Assembly: GCA_023433615.1 (NCBI GenBank)
Contig: JAEZCJ010000027.1
Span: 1 to 59,068 of the forward strand
DNA length: 59,068 nucleotides
Reading direction: 5' to 3'
Origin: Bacillota bacterium
GTDB lineage: Bacteria > Bacillota > Bacilli > Paenibacillales > Paenibacillaceae
The translations under genes were made by a program, and so were the position numbers. The notes under the pieces are model-generated. The model had not been told where the DNA came from, made no database searches, and saw nothing but the letters and a program-made list of their open reading frames with translations. Below, piece by piece: positions 18,646 to 27,105 of this stretch. Positions within the stretch are counted from its first letter, which is position 1. Every line of letters starts with the position of its first letter.

Positions 18646-18870
18646 TTGAAGGGCAGCGACCACAAGAGCAAGTTCTTATTGACCCACCGAGAACGTGAGG
18701 TTTTCGAACTGCTGGTGCAAGACAAAACCACAAGGGATATCGCGCAGCAATTATTCATAAGCGAGAAAACGGTGCGCAACCACATCTCGAACGTCATGCA
18801 GAAGTTGAACGTCAAAGGCCGTTCTCAGGCGGTTGTCGAGCTGATCAAGCTTGGGGAATTGAAAATCTGA
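18646..18870 (+). CDS. gerE: GerE, late mother-cell transcription regulator
   Basis: 74 residues, exactly the length of B. subtilis GerE and nearly the same in sequence: LLTHREREVFELLVQDKTTR, then IAQQLFISEKTVRNHISNVMQKL, and VKGRSQAVVELIKLGEL. It is a stand-alone LuxR-type helix-turn-helix that tunes spore coat genes after sigma-K. The start is TTG at 18646 with a strong AAGGAGGGGTG ribosome site; no in-frame ATG gives the right length. A sigma-K promoter lies about 60 bp upstream and a terminator follows. Confidence 0.95.
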   Translation: MKGSDHKSKFLLTHREREVFELLVQDKTTRDIAQQLFISEKTVRNHISNVMQKLNVKGRSQAVVELIKLGELKI

Positions 18871-18892
18871 CGTGACACTTATCGGTACTGTC

Positions 18893-18940
18893 TAACCTTC
18901 TAGCCGCATCCTCTATGAGGATGGCGGAGAGGAGGTTTTT
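18893..18940 (+). terminator. Terminator of gerE
   Basis: Imperfect stem with core GCCGCATCCTC / GAGGATGGCGG, flanked by AACCT/AGGTT and followed by TTTTT. Confidence 0.7.
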
Positions 18941-18970
18941 GATTTGTTCGGAATTTATGGCGATGGCCAT

Positions 18971-18978
18971 GGTATAAT
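18971..18978 (+). promoter_or_regulatory. Extended -10 promoter before the membrane protein gene
   Basis: TGGTATAAT, with TG one base before a perfect TATAAT at 18973-18978 and no clear -35. The ATG at 19023 follows 44 bp later. Confidence 0.5.
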
Positions 18979-19022
18979 CTAGCAAATGCGACACAAATCG
19001 ACGGAACGGCGAGGAGATATCG

Positions 19023-19823
19023 ATGAAGAAAATATCGGAGCATAAGCATGGGTCTAAGACGGCGAATGGAATCGCGGCATCGGTAATCGTGACGGTCAAC
19101 ATCCTAACCTATCTCGCATCATCCTATTGGTTCGTTTCGGCGCTGTGGTTCCAGGCCGTTGCCGAGGACATTGGCACCGTCATTTTCACAGCGAGCATCC
19201 TTGTTTCGCTCTTCATGCTCATTAGGCATTACATCATAAGGAGCAAGATGGCGTGGGCCCCGTACATCAGCATGAACATAATTGCTGCGATTCATTTTTT
19301 GGGTACATCGGGAATGGATTTTGACAGATGGCAGTTATGGCTTAGAGCTGTCGTGTTTCTTCTTGTTGCCATATCGGCTTTAGTGCTGGCATGGATCGCG
19401 AAGACGAATTTCATCAGGAGTTTTAATGTCTATTTGATTGTCAGTATCATGACGGTAATCTTGAATTTCGGAGGGTTCTACGGATCTATCTATTCGATGT
19501 ACCTGCCATACGGACTTGAGAGCTTTAAGATTGAACAAGACATGAGCTCCGAGCAGGCCGTCATGCCGAAAGACTTTCTCTACTATAGCGCGGACGCCTT
19601 CTTCGGCACGGCTATTAGCGATGTTAGCCTTCGATATATTGACCCTCAAGACCTTCTGGATGCCGACAAAGTAGCTTCAAAGTACAAAGACCAATATAAG
19701 GCTGCCAATCGCTCGATCGATATCGTCAAATTGTTCTCGATGCTCGAATCCATCCTATTTCTTGTGTATATCTCCATCATCGTTCTGAATGCAGGTGCCA
19801 GCAAGAAGGATACGGATTCATAG
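19023..19823 (+). CDS. Polytopic membrane protein, possible channel-like fold
   Basis: 266 residues with about six hydrophobic helices (about 18-40, 50-70, 75-95, 105-127, 133-158, 238-260). Between the last two lies FLYYSADAFFGTAISDVS, which recalls the pore loop of two-helix potassium channels, but the TVGYG filter is absent, so channel function is doubtful. Its codon use is visibly more AT-rich than its neighbours, which could mean later arrival. Start ATG 19023, preceded by a GGCGAGGAGAT ribosome site. I do not recognise the family. Confidence 0.7.
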   Translation: MKKISEHKHGSKTANGIAASVIVTVNILTYLASSYWFVSALWFQAVAEDIGTVIFTASILVSLFMLIRHYIIRSKMAWAPYISMNIIAAIHFLGTSGMDFDRWQLWLRAVVFLLVAISALVLAWIAKTNFIRSFNVYLIVSIMTVILNFGGFYGSIYSMYLPYGLESFKIEQDMSSEQAVMPKDFLYYSADAFFGTAISDVSLRYIDPQDLLDADKVASKYKDQYKAANRSIDIVKLFSMLESILFLVYISIIVLNAGASKKDTDS

Positions 19824-19861
19824 CATCCTACGGAATGGGCTGCTAAGCTGCATGGATAGGA

Positions 19862-19890
19862 TGAAAAGACGGAAGGGCTGCCCCTTCCGC
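19862..19890 (-). terminator. Terminator of the 54-residue gene
   Basis: Stem GGAAGGG / CCCTTCC followed on the - strand by GTCTTTTC, 15 bp beyond the stop. Confidence 0.6.
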
Positions 19891-19905
19891 CGCCTTTCCG
19901 TCCCG

Positions 19906-20070
19906 CTAGCGATGCTCGATCAAATCAATAGCGCCAAGCACGATGTGCGCCAATCCGAAGCCGAGCACGCCCGTTGCCGCGAGCTTGTATTTGCTGCCTA
20001 ACAGCGCGGCGCCGGAAGCCGATACGACAGTTCCAAGAACAGCTGGCAATAACCCTTCACGCATCTGCAT
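19906..20070 (-). CDS. Small conserved membrane protein, 54 residues
   Basis: MQMREGLLPAVLGTVVSASG, followed by a second hydrophobic helix ending GLAHIVLGAIDLIEHR. Two helices with Gly-rich faces. Proteins of this kind occur widely in Bacillus and Paenibacillus and are sometimes misnamed asparagine synthase; the function is unknown. The ATG at 20070 has a GAGGGAG ribosome site 6-7 nt upstream. Longer in-frame starts upstream give a non-conserved, Cys/His-rich leader and were not used. Confidence 0.75.
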   Translation of the reverse strand: MQMREGLLPAVLGTVVSASGAALLGSKYKLAATGVLGFGLAHIVLGAIDLIEHR

Positions 20071-20256
20071 CTCGAACACTCCCTCGGTTATGGTGTGGAA
20101 AGACATCCCTAGTGTGGGGATTCGCAATCCGAAATATTCATGTGCGGCATAGGACCGGCTTGTCGGATCGCATCTATCGAAGGTATGATGGGGACGAAAC
20201 AACATGCACCATGCAAGCAGGCAGAAGAGCATGCGTAAGAAGCGGAGGCACGGACA

Positions 20257-20901
20257 ATGGCAGCATTCGACAACAGCAACCTGAATGACAGGGTCTATCT
20301 CTACTTGCGCGACCAAATCCTGCATAACGTGTACAAGCCAGGCGACCAGATCGTCTACGAGCAGCTCATTCAAGAGCTCGGCGTCAGTCGCACGCCGCTG
20401 CGCGATGCGATCAACAGGCTGGTGCAGGACGGACTAATCGAGGTGAAGCCTCGATCCGGCTCCTTCGTCTATATGCCCAACGCGCAGGACATCGGCGAGC
20501 TGTACGACGTTCGCAAGGCGCTGGAATGCCAAGCGATCGAAGCGGCACTGCCGCGCATGTCGCCCGAAGAGCTGGAGGGACTGCTCCGGGAAGCGGACGA
20601 AGCGGACGAAGCGATCAGGCGGGGCGACGTGCAGCGCTTCTTCGAAGCAGACCGCACATTCCACCGGACAATCATCGAACGCTCCGGCAACGGACTGCTG
20701 GCGGGAATCATGGGAACGCTTGAGCTGCGAATTATTTGGTTCGGCGTCATTATCACGAAGTTCGACCGCCCGCAGCAGGCGAACGATATGCACAGAAGGA
20801 TCATTCAGGCGATGGTGAGCCGCAATGTCGTGCTGGCCAAGCAGCTGATGGGCGAGCATATCGAGGACATCAGACGCTATACGATCGGCGATTACTCCTA
20901 G
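20257..20901 (+). CDS. GntR-family regulator, FCD type
   Basis: 214 residues. The winged helix spans about 8-70 (YEQLIQELGVSRTPLRDAIN is the recognition helix), followed by an FCD helical bundle (about 78-205) with the metal/ligand residues of the FadR subgroup (RTFHRTII, MHRRIIQAM, LMGEHIED). Such regulators usually sense sugar acids or their breakdown products. It stands at the head of an SDR-cupin-Gfo/Idh/MocA cluster with the same orientation, so it likely controls it. Ribosome site AGCGGAGG before the ATG. Confidence 0.92.
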   Translation: MAAFDNSNLNDRVYLYLRDQILHNVYKPGDQIVYEQLIQELGVSRTPLRDAINRLVQDGLIEVKPRSGSFVYMPNAQDIGELYDVRKALECQAIEAALPRMSPEELEGLLREADEADEAIRRGDVQRFFEADRTFHRTIIERSGNGLLAGIMGTLELRIIWFGVIITKFDRPQQANDMHRRIIQAMVSRNVVLAKQLMGEHIEDIRRYTIGDYS

Positions 20902-20947
20902 CGGGAACGGATTGGCAACAGCTGCAGCTGCCCAGCCAGATTGAGGA

Positions 20948-20982
20948 TTGACTTCAACCTTCATCAATGTAATATATTAGAT
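20948..20982 (+). promoter_or_regulatory. Promoter with small palindrome upstream of the SDR gene
   Basis: TTGACT (20948-20953) followed by TAATATATTA (20970-20979), a 10-bp perfect palindrome that contains the likely -10. A GntR dimer could bind over it. The spacing is 16 or 19 bp depending on which -10 is used. Confidence 0.4.
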
Positions 20983-21017
20983 ATCAGGTGCAATGAAAAA
21001 AGCGGCGAGGTGAGCGG

Positions 21018-21779
21018 ATGAAGCAGACGGCGATCGTAACCGGCGGCGCATCGGGGCTGGGACTGGCAGTTGCGGAACGATTCGCAGGGAAGGGGATGAC
21101 GGTCGTGATAATCGACGTCTCCGCCGATCAAGGCGAACGGCAGCGAGACAGGCTCCGCGATGCAGGCCATGACGTGCATTATGTGCACGCGGATCTTACG
21201 AGCCAGCCGGCCGCGGCTGCGACTGCAGCAGCGGCACATGCAGCGGCAGGACGGATCGACCTCCTGGTCAATGCAGCGGGCATCATCCGGCGCAAGCCGC
21301 ACGCGGATGTGCCCGCCGATGAGCTGGACGCGGTGCTGGACATTAATTTGAACGGGACCGTCTATATGTGCCAAGCGGTCTATCCTTACATGCGCGAGAA
21401 CGGCGGCGCCATCGTGAACTTTGCCTCAATGCTGGCGCACTACGGCAGCAAGAATCTGCTGGCGTACGCGGCATCCAAGGGCGGCGTCGTGCAAGTGACC
21501 AAGTGTCTCGCCGTCGATTGGGCCGCGGACGGCATTCGCGTCAACGCGGTAAGTCCGGGCTATATCGAGACGCCGCTCTCCTCAGGCGCCACGAGGGATC
21601 CGGTTTTCCGCGAGCGCATTCTGTCCCGTACGCCGCAGAGGAGGTTCGGGCAAGCGCATGAGGTGGCTTCGGCGATCGATTTTTTATGCTCGGAGGATGC
21701 AAGCTTCATTACGGGCGTCGTGCTGCCGATTGACGGCGGACTGCTGGCGGGCGATCCATCGCTATTCCCGCCCGCCTAA
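21018..21779 (+). CDS. Short-chain dehydrogenase/reductase
   Basis: 253 residues, classical SDR. TGGASGLG near the N-terminus binds NAD(P); NAAG follows beta-4; the catalytic Ser is in NFASML and Tyr/Lys in YAASKGG; SPGYIETPL and the C-terminal TGVVLPIDGG are also present. Enzymes of this kind beside FCD regulators and cupins typically oxidise sugar acids, such as 2-keto-3-deoxygluconate-type intermediates. Ribosome site GAGGTGAG before the ATG. Substrate unknown. Confidence 0.92.
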   Translation: MKQTAIVTGGASGLGLAVAERFAGKGMTVVIIDVSADQGERQRDRLRDAGHDVHYVHADLTSQPAAAATAAAAHAAAGRIDLLVNAAGIIRRKPHADVPADELDAVLDINLNGTVYMCQAVYPYMRENGGAIVNFASMLAHYGSKNLLAYAASKGGVVQVTKCLAVDWAADGIRVNAVSPGYIETPLSSGATRDPVFRERILSRTPQRRFGQAHEVASAIDFLCSEDASFITGVVLPIDGGLLAGDPSLFPPA

Positions 21780-21814
21780 TTCGGTAACAATCATCAATGA
21801 GGGGGATTAATCGA

Positions 21815-22297
21815 ATGGCTAACCATGAATTGCACCGCTTCACCGAGATGTTCGCGCTGCCGGATCGAACGATCGATCTGGATCAGGTGCCTTGGGTGCC
21901 GCAGTCGGACCGCGTCTGGTTCAAGCCGGTTCGCTTCGACTTGTCCACGGGGCGCTGGATCAATCTGCTGAAAGTTACTCCGGGCGGGAAAGTGAATCGT
22001 CACCGCCATACCGGCGGACAAGTGATGGCCTACACGATCCAAGGCGAATGGCGTTACCTGGAGCGGGAATGGAAGGCACAGCCGGGGACATTCGTGTACG
22101 AGCCGCCCGGCGATATCCATACGCTCGTCGTGGACGGCGACGTCGAGATGATCACGCTGTTCATCCTCGAGGGAACGGTACAGTATCTGAACGACCAGGA
22201 CGAAGTATTCTATCAGGACGATGTCTTCACTAAGCTGAAGCTGTATAAGGAATATTGCGAGTCTAACAACATCCCGGAGCTTGATCTGCTATATTAG
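21815..22297 (+). CDS. Cupin protein, 2,4'-dihydroxyacetophenone dioxygenase-like
   Basis: 160 residues, single cupin barrel. Metal-ligand candidates are HRHTGGQVMAYTIQGEW (two His) and the later PPGDIHTLVVDG His. The overall pattern (VPWVPQSDRVWFKP, TFVYEPPGDIHT) matches proteins named after 2,4'-dihydroxyacetophenone dioxygenase, an Fe-dependent ring-side-chain cleaving enzyme. In this sugar-type context it may instead be an isomerase or a non-catalytic cupin. Start at 21815 with GAGGGGG upstream; an earlier ATG at 21797 has no ribosome site. Confidence 0.82.
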   Translation: MANHELHRFTEMFALPDRTIDLDQVPWVPQSDRVWFKPVRFDLSTGRWINLLKVTPGGKVNRHRHTGGQVMAYTIQGEWRYLEREWKAQPGTFVYEPPGDIHTLVVDGDVEMITLFILEGTVQYLNDQDEVFYQDDVFTKLKLYKEYCESNNIPELDLLY

Positions 22298-22326
22298 GAG
22301 CATGAGCTAAGGGAGGCGGATTACCT

Positions 22327-23313
22327 ATGGATCGTATAAAATGGGGCATCATCGGCTGCGGCGACGTCACGGAGGTGAAGAGCGGGCCGGCGTTCAACAA
22401 GATCGAAGGCTCCGAGCTCGTCGCGGTGATGCGGCGCAACGGGGCGTTGGCCGAGGATTACGCGAAGCGGCACGGCGTGCCGAGATGGTACGACGACGCG
22501 GAGCGTCTGGTGAACGATCCGGAGGTGAATGCCGTCTACATCGCTACGCCGCCTGCCTTCCATAAGCCATACGCGCTGATGGCGGCTGCAGCCGGCAAGG
22601 CGGTCTACGTCGAGAAGCCGATGGCGTGCAGCACTGCCGAATGCGCCGAGATGATCGAGGCATGCGAGCGTGCCGGCGTGCCGCTGTTCGTCGCCTATTA
22701 CCGGCGCGAATTGCCGTTGTTCAAGACGATTAAGGCATTGCTGGAGGAAGGGACGATCGGGGAGGTTCGCTTCGTTCGGACGATGCAGACGCGGCCGCTC
22801 GGCGTCATGAGGGATGCCGGCGGCACCGGCGCGCTGCCATGGCGCGTACAGCCGGAGCTCGCGGGCGGCGGCCTCTTCGTCGATCTGGCGAGCCATACGC
22901 TCGACATCCTCGACGACCTGCTGGGGCCGATCGAGGAGGTGTTGGGCATGGCGGCCAATCAAGCGGGCTCTTATGCGGCCGAGGATATCGTGGCAGGGCA
23001 ATACCGGTTCGCATCCGGCGTATTCGGCTCGGGAATCTGGAGTTTCGACGCGTACGAGCATACGGACGTGAACGAAATAATCGGGACTTCGGGCAAGCTG
23101 GTCTTCCCGACCTTCGGCAATGACCTCGTCATTCACCGCCGGGGAGAGGAGCCCGTCACGCGCAGCTTCGAACGGCCGGAGCATGTCCAGCAGCCGTTCA
23201 TCGCGACGATGGTAGCCGACTTGCTCGGCGGAGCGCCGGCGCGGAGCACGGGGGTCACGGCCGCCCGGACGAACCGCGTCATGGACGCGCTGCTCGCAAG
23301 CTATTACCGCTAG
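22327..23313 (+). CDS. Gfo/Idh/MocA family oxidoreductase
   Basis: 328 residues. The N-terminal Rossmann fold has WGIIGCGDVTEVKSGPAF, then the EKPMA motif with the active-site Lys at about residue 98. The C-terminal alpha/beta domain carries GGGLFVDLASHTLDILDDLL, whose Asp/His line the substrate pocket. These enzymes oxidise or epimerise sugars and inositols with NAD(P). It ends the GntR-SDR-cupin cluster, and a strong terminator follows. Ribosome site GGGAGG. Confidence 0.92.
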   Translation: MDRIKWGIIGCGDVTEVKSGPAFNKIEGSELVAVMRRNGALAEDYAKRHGVPRWYDDAERLVNDPEVNAVYIATPPAFHKPYALMAAAAGKAVYVEKPMACSTAECAEMIEACERAGVPLFVAYYRRELPLFKTIKALLEEGTIGEVRFVRTMQTRPLGVMRDAGGTGALPWRVQPELAGGGLFVDLASHTLDILDDLLGPIEEVLGMAANQAGSYAAEDIVAGQYRFASGVFGSGIWSFDAYEHTDVNEIIGTSGKLVFPTFGNDLVIHRRGEEPVTRSFERPEHVQQPFIATMVADLLGGAPARSTGVTAARTNRVMDALLASYYR

Positions 23314-23345
23314 ACCGCCAGGCGGATGTCTGCCTGTCGCACATA

Positions 23346-23396
23346 AGACCGTCAAGGACGCGATCGGGAATCATGATCGCGAACCTTGGCGGTCTA
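23346..23396. terminator. Long hairpin terminator between convergent genes
   Basis: Outer stem AGACCGTCAAGG / CCTTGGCGGTCT (one wobble) and inner stem GCGATC / GATCGC. It serves the Gfo/Idh/MocA gene and the convergent SDR gene. The T tail is weak. Confidence 0.5.
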
Positions 23397-23416
23397 TTGG
23401 CGTTCTTACCCGGCAA

Positions 23417-24295
23417 TTACCCGTTCACGACAGTGCCGCCGTTCAGATGGAGCGTCTGGCCGGACATGTACATCGCGTCGTCGCTGGCTAGGAATACATA
23501 GGCTGCGGCGAGCTCCGATGGCTGACCGGGCCGCTTCATCGGCGTATCGGCGCCGAATTTCGCGACCTGGTCGGCCTCGAATGTCGACGGGATGAGCGGG
23601 GTCCAGATCGGGCCGGGCGCCACGGCGTTCACGCGAATGCCTTGCGGCGACACGTTGTTCGACAATGCCCGCGTGAACGATACGATCGCTCCCTTGGTCG
23701 AGGAGTAATCGATCAGGTTCGGGCTGCCTTCATATGCGGTAATCGATGCCGTATTAATAATCGATGCTCCCTGCTTCAGATGAGGCAGAGCTGCCTTCGT
23801 CAAGTAGAACATGGCGAAAATATTCGTGCGGAACGTACGCTCGAGCTGCTCCGCCGTAATGTCCTCGATCCGCTGCTGCGGATGCTGCTCAGCGGCGTTG
23901 TTGACGAGGATGTCCAGCTTGCCGAACGTCTGCACCGTCTGCTCGATCGCCTGCTTGCAGAACGCCTCGTCGCCGATGTCGCCGGCGATCAGCAGGCACC
24001 GCCTGCCGAGCTGCTCGATTCGCTGCTTGACCTTCGCGGCATCTTCGTGCTCGCTCAGGTAGACGACTGCGACGTCGGCGCCTTCCTTGGCATATGCGAC
24101 TGCGGCCGCATGGCCGATGCCGCTGTCGCCGCCCGTAATGAGGGCGGACTTACCCGTCAGCTTGCCTGCCGCCTTATAGGTCGGGGATTCGATCTCCGGA
24201 TGCGGCTGCATCTTCGTCTCGATGCCGGGCTGCTGGTTCTGCGTCTGCGGCGGGAAAACCTGCTTCTTCTCTTGCTCTTGCGTAGTCGTTGCCAT
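23417..24295 (-). CDS. Short-chain dehydrogenase, general-stress YhxC/YdaD type
   Basis: 292 residues. A hydrophilic Gln/Pro-rich leader of about 45 residues (FPPQTQNQQPG) precedes the SDR fold: ITGGDSGIGHAAAVAYAKEG, NNAAEQHPQQ, YSSTKGAIVSFTR, and a C-terminal TLHLNGG. The leader plus these motifs mark the YhxC/YdaD/YhdF group, linked to stress in Bacillus. Start at 24295 (MATTTQEQEKK) with GGAGGAGG 7 nt upstream; the longer frame starting at 24352 lacks a site. Substrate unknown. Confidence 0.9.
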   Translation of the reverse strand: MATTTQEQEKKQVFPPQTQNQQPGIETKMQPHPEIESPTYKAAGKLTGKSALITGGDSGIGHAAAVAYAKEGADVAVVYLSEHEDAAKVKQRIEQLGRRCLLIAGDIGDEAFCKQAIEQTVQTFGKLDILVNNAAEQHPQQRIEDITAEQLERTFRTNIFAMFYLTKAALPHLKQGASIINTASITAYEGSPNLIDYSSTKGAIVSFTRALSNNVSPQGIRVNAVAPGPIWTPLIPSTFEADQVAKFGADTPMKRPGQPSELAAAYVFLASDDAMYMSGQTLHLNGGTVVNG

Positions 24296-24469
24296 TCGGT
24301 AGCCTCCTCCAGTGGGTCTACCCTTAATCTGGTGCGGAGGCATCGTTCTCATTCATGCTTTCGTGCTGCCGTAGTTAAACAGGAAGACTTAACGCAGGCA
24401 ATTACTGCCGACTGTCGATGCTCAGTGTGATACAATGAACGAAATGAATGTATCGGGAGCGTATGCCTT

Positions 24470-25144
24470 ATGAGCAAATTGTTAGCATTCGGACTGTTAT
24501 TCTGGCTGATCGGCAACCCTTTCGTGGCCATTATCGTGCTGATCTTGATTCTATACGTGCTGGACCGCCGATTCGTCGGACTGTCGCCGAGCATCGTGAA
24601 GCCGCTTAAGCGAAGGAGCAGAATCAAGAAGCTCGAGCAGCTGCTGCGGCTCAATCCGAGCGACGTGTCGTCGAAGATGGAGCTGGCGCGTCTTCAGCTT
24701 GAGCGCAAGACCTATGCCCGTGCGCGCCAAGTGCTCGAATCGATCGGCGATTCGATGGAGCATTCGGCCGAGTATTGGGATGACCTTGGAACGGCGTTAT
24801 TGTTCACCGGAGATAAGGAGCGAGGAGAGCAGGCGATGCTGCGCGCGCTCGCTATCAATCCGAGAGTCAAATACGGCGAGCCCTATCTGCGACTGGCGGC
24901 GGCTAATCGTTCCGATGGGGAGCAGGCGTTGTCCTACCTCAAGGCGCTGCGAGACATCCACTCTTCTTCTTGCGAGGCTTATTATCGCATGGGCGTCATT
25001 TATAAGGAGCTTGGCAACAAGGCCGAGGCCAAGCGGGCTTTCGAGGAAGCGGCTGCGATCTATGCGAGCCTGCCGCGCTATAAGAAGCGGCAGGAACGCA
25101 GCTGGGCGCTGCGCAGTTGGGCTGCCAAGCTAGCCATGAACTGA
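24470..25144 (+). CDS. Membrane-anchored tetratricopeptide repeat protein
   Basis: 224 residues. A short N-terminal hydrophobic helix (about 4-30) is followed by a basic segment and three or so TPR units (about 55-200; AEYWDDLGTALLFTGDKERG and AYYRMGVIYKELGNKAEAKR are clear). TPRs are protein-protein adaptors; the partner is unknown. An extended -10 (TGATACAAT) lies about 40 bp upstream. Confidence 0.82.
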   Translation: MSKLLAFGLLFWLIGNPFVAIIVLILILYVLDRRFVGLSPSIVKPLKRRSRIKKLEQLLRLNPSDVSSKMELARLQLERKTYARARQVLESIGDSMEHSAEYWDDLGTALLFTGDKERGEQAMLRALAINPRVKYGEPYLRLAAANRSDGEQALSYLKALRDIHSSSCEAYYRMGVIYKELGNKAEAKRAFEEAAAIYASLPRYKKRQERSWALRSWAAKLAMN

Positions 25145-25274
25145 GTCTCGCGCAAGCATAACAATCCTGCTCGTTATGCGTTACCCATTGTGCATTTCGC
25201 GGGTTTCGACGATAATCGAAGAGTAGGCGAATTATGTCGATTAATGTAGAAAGATGTATGTTGAGGAGATTATG

Positions 25275-27029
25275 ATGACTCGTAACGTATGGTTGATTAT
25301 TGCATTGCTAATCGTGCTTGTACTTGGCGTTAACAATACGGTGTACTATTTTTACACGAAGCATTCGCTTGAGGAAGGGCTTGCCGAAGAGATGCGCCGC
25401 GTCGCCAAGCAGATCGAAATGACGGTTGAACAATCGAGGATCGGTGCCGAGTTGTTCCAGGAGCAGCTCGGCGAGCAGCTGCGCACTGCCGCAATCGCAG
25501 CGCAGTTCGCGCTTGACCCGGATGTCGAGAAGGTGACCAACGAGCAGTTGGTCGAGCTGAGCGAGCGGCTCGGCGTGCTGCATATTACGCTGCTGAAACG
25601 CACGGAAGACAATATCATGCTCTACCGATCGTCCGATCCGAAACAGATCGACGTGCCGACGAGTTCTTGGAAGCCTTGGTATCAAGCGTTCAATCAATTG
25701 TTCGACGATCGTAACGTATCCATCGATTGGGGACAATCGCTCCCTAACTTCTGGACGGGACCCTATGAATTCGCGACGACCGATACGAGCAAAATCCGAA
25801 AATGGGGCTACTACTATGACGGCTCGACGAACTATATCATCGATCCCTATATCAGCTTCGATGTGCAGCGGAAATTCGAGGAAGCGACAGGCGTAGCGGT
25901 GCTGATTCGTAATACGCTGGAGGAAAATCCAGACGTACTGGAGATTACAGGCGTGAATCCGGTATTGTTCGATAAGGGTCCGTACCTGACGATTACGCAT
26001 GCCGGCGAAGTGTTGAATCATGCAACACGCCAACCGATTATCTATGGGACCTATAATTACAGGATCGACAGCGACACCAAGAACATCGGGCACGCGTACA
26101 AGAGCGGGAAGACGATTACGCTTGCGGACAAGGTGAACGGCAAGCGCATCTTGAAATCCTACATTCCTGTCGATATCGAGGCTCCGGTCGTCAGTATCCT
26201 GGACGAGCAAGCGCAGCCGTTGAAGCGTTATGTGCTTACGATCACGTCGGACTATAACCGCATTCAGGCGCAGCTTGACAGTCAATACTTGGATATCGTG
26301 CTCTTGATTGCCATTGTGACGCTGATTAGCATGGTCGTGCTATACCTGGCCATGCGTTTCGTCAGACGATCGCGCGAGAGCGTCGTCGTGGAAGCCCAGC
26401 AGACATACGTCGAGGAGATCAACCAGATGTTCAACATGCTTCGCGGCCAGCGGCATGACTTCGGCAATCATGTGCAGACCATGCACTCGATGGCGGCGCT
26501 GGGCAAGCTGGAAGACTTGCGCAGCTATGCGAATGAACTGGTCGGCGAGATTCGAATAACGAACGATATCATCAATATCGGCAATCCTGCGATCGCCGCG
26601 CTCGTGCGCACGAAGCTGTCGCAAGCCGAGTCGGCCAAGATCGCATTTACCAGCAGATTCATTGGCCTCGAGAAGCTCGATCTTGGCGTGAAGTCGCTTG
26701 ACCTCACGCGGATGATCGGCAACTTGGTCGACAACGCCTTCGACGAAGCGATGCAATATTCGGAGGAATTGCGCAGCGTGTCGCTGCGCGGCGCTCACGA
26801 GTCGACGGGGCTGGTCTTCACAGTCAGCAATTACTGCGAAACGGCGCAGCAGATTAGCGGGGAGCAGCAGAAGCTGTTCAAGAGCGGATTCACGACCAAG
26901 ACGGAGAGTCACCATCAGGGACTCGGGCTATCCATCGTGAAGTCGATCGCGGACAAATACAAAGGCACGGTCAAGATCGAGGCCGAATCGCAGCACCGGA
27001 TCGCGTTCACGGTCCGCATTCCGCACTGA
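25275..27029 (+). CDS. Sensor histidine kinase with Spo0B-type dimerisation domain (orphan)
   Basis: 584 residues. A membrane helix (about 7-25), a large extracytoplasmic sensor (about 26-335), a second helix (about 340-362), then the Spo0B_a-type segment with GQRHDFGNHVQTMHSMAALG, whose His is the likely phospho-acceptor, and a GHKL ATPase (NLVDNAFDEA, then GLGLSIVKSIAD). This layout belongs with the CitA/DcuS and AgrC-like kinases. No response regulator gene lies nearby, so its partner must be elsewhere. GAGGAG lies 6 nt before ATG 25275; ATG 25254 and 25272 are alternatives. Confidence 0.85.
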   Translation: MTRNVWLIIALLIVLVLGVNNTVYYFYTKHSLEEGLAEEMRRVAKQIEMTVEQSRIGAELFQEQLGEQLRTAAIAAQFALDPDVEKVTNEQLVELSERLGVLHITLLKRTEDNIMLYRSSDPKQIDVPTSSWKPWYQAFNQLFDDRNVSIDWGQSLPNFWTGPYEFATTDTSKIRKWGYYYDGSTNYIIDPYISFDVQRKFEEATGVAVLIRNTLEENPDVLEITGVNPVLFDKGPYLTITHAGEVLNHATRQPIIYGTYNYRIDSDTKNIGHAYKSGKTITLADKVNGKRILKSYIPVDIEAPVVSILDEQAQPLKRYVLTITSDYNRIQAQLDSQYLDIVLLIAIVTLISMVVLYLAMRFVRRSRESVVVEAQQTYVEEINQMFNMLRGQRHDFGNHVQTMHSMAALGKLEDLRSYANELVGEIRITNDIINIGNPAIAALVRTKLSQAESAKIAFTSRFIGLEKLDLGVKSLDLTRMIGNLVDNAFDEAMQYSEELRSVSLRGAHESTGLVFTVSNYCETAQQISGEQQKLFKSGFTTKTESHHQGLGLSIVKSIADKYKGTVKIEAESQHRIAFTVRIPH

Positions 27030-27105
27030 TCTATTTTCCCGCTACATTGTAAATCATTTGTAATGCCGAACACCTATAATGAAGCATACAGTCTAAGGAA
27101 AAGAA

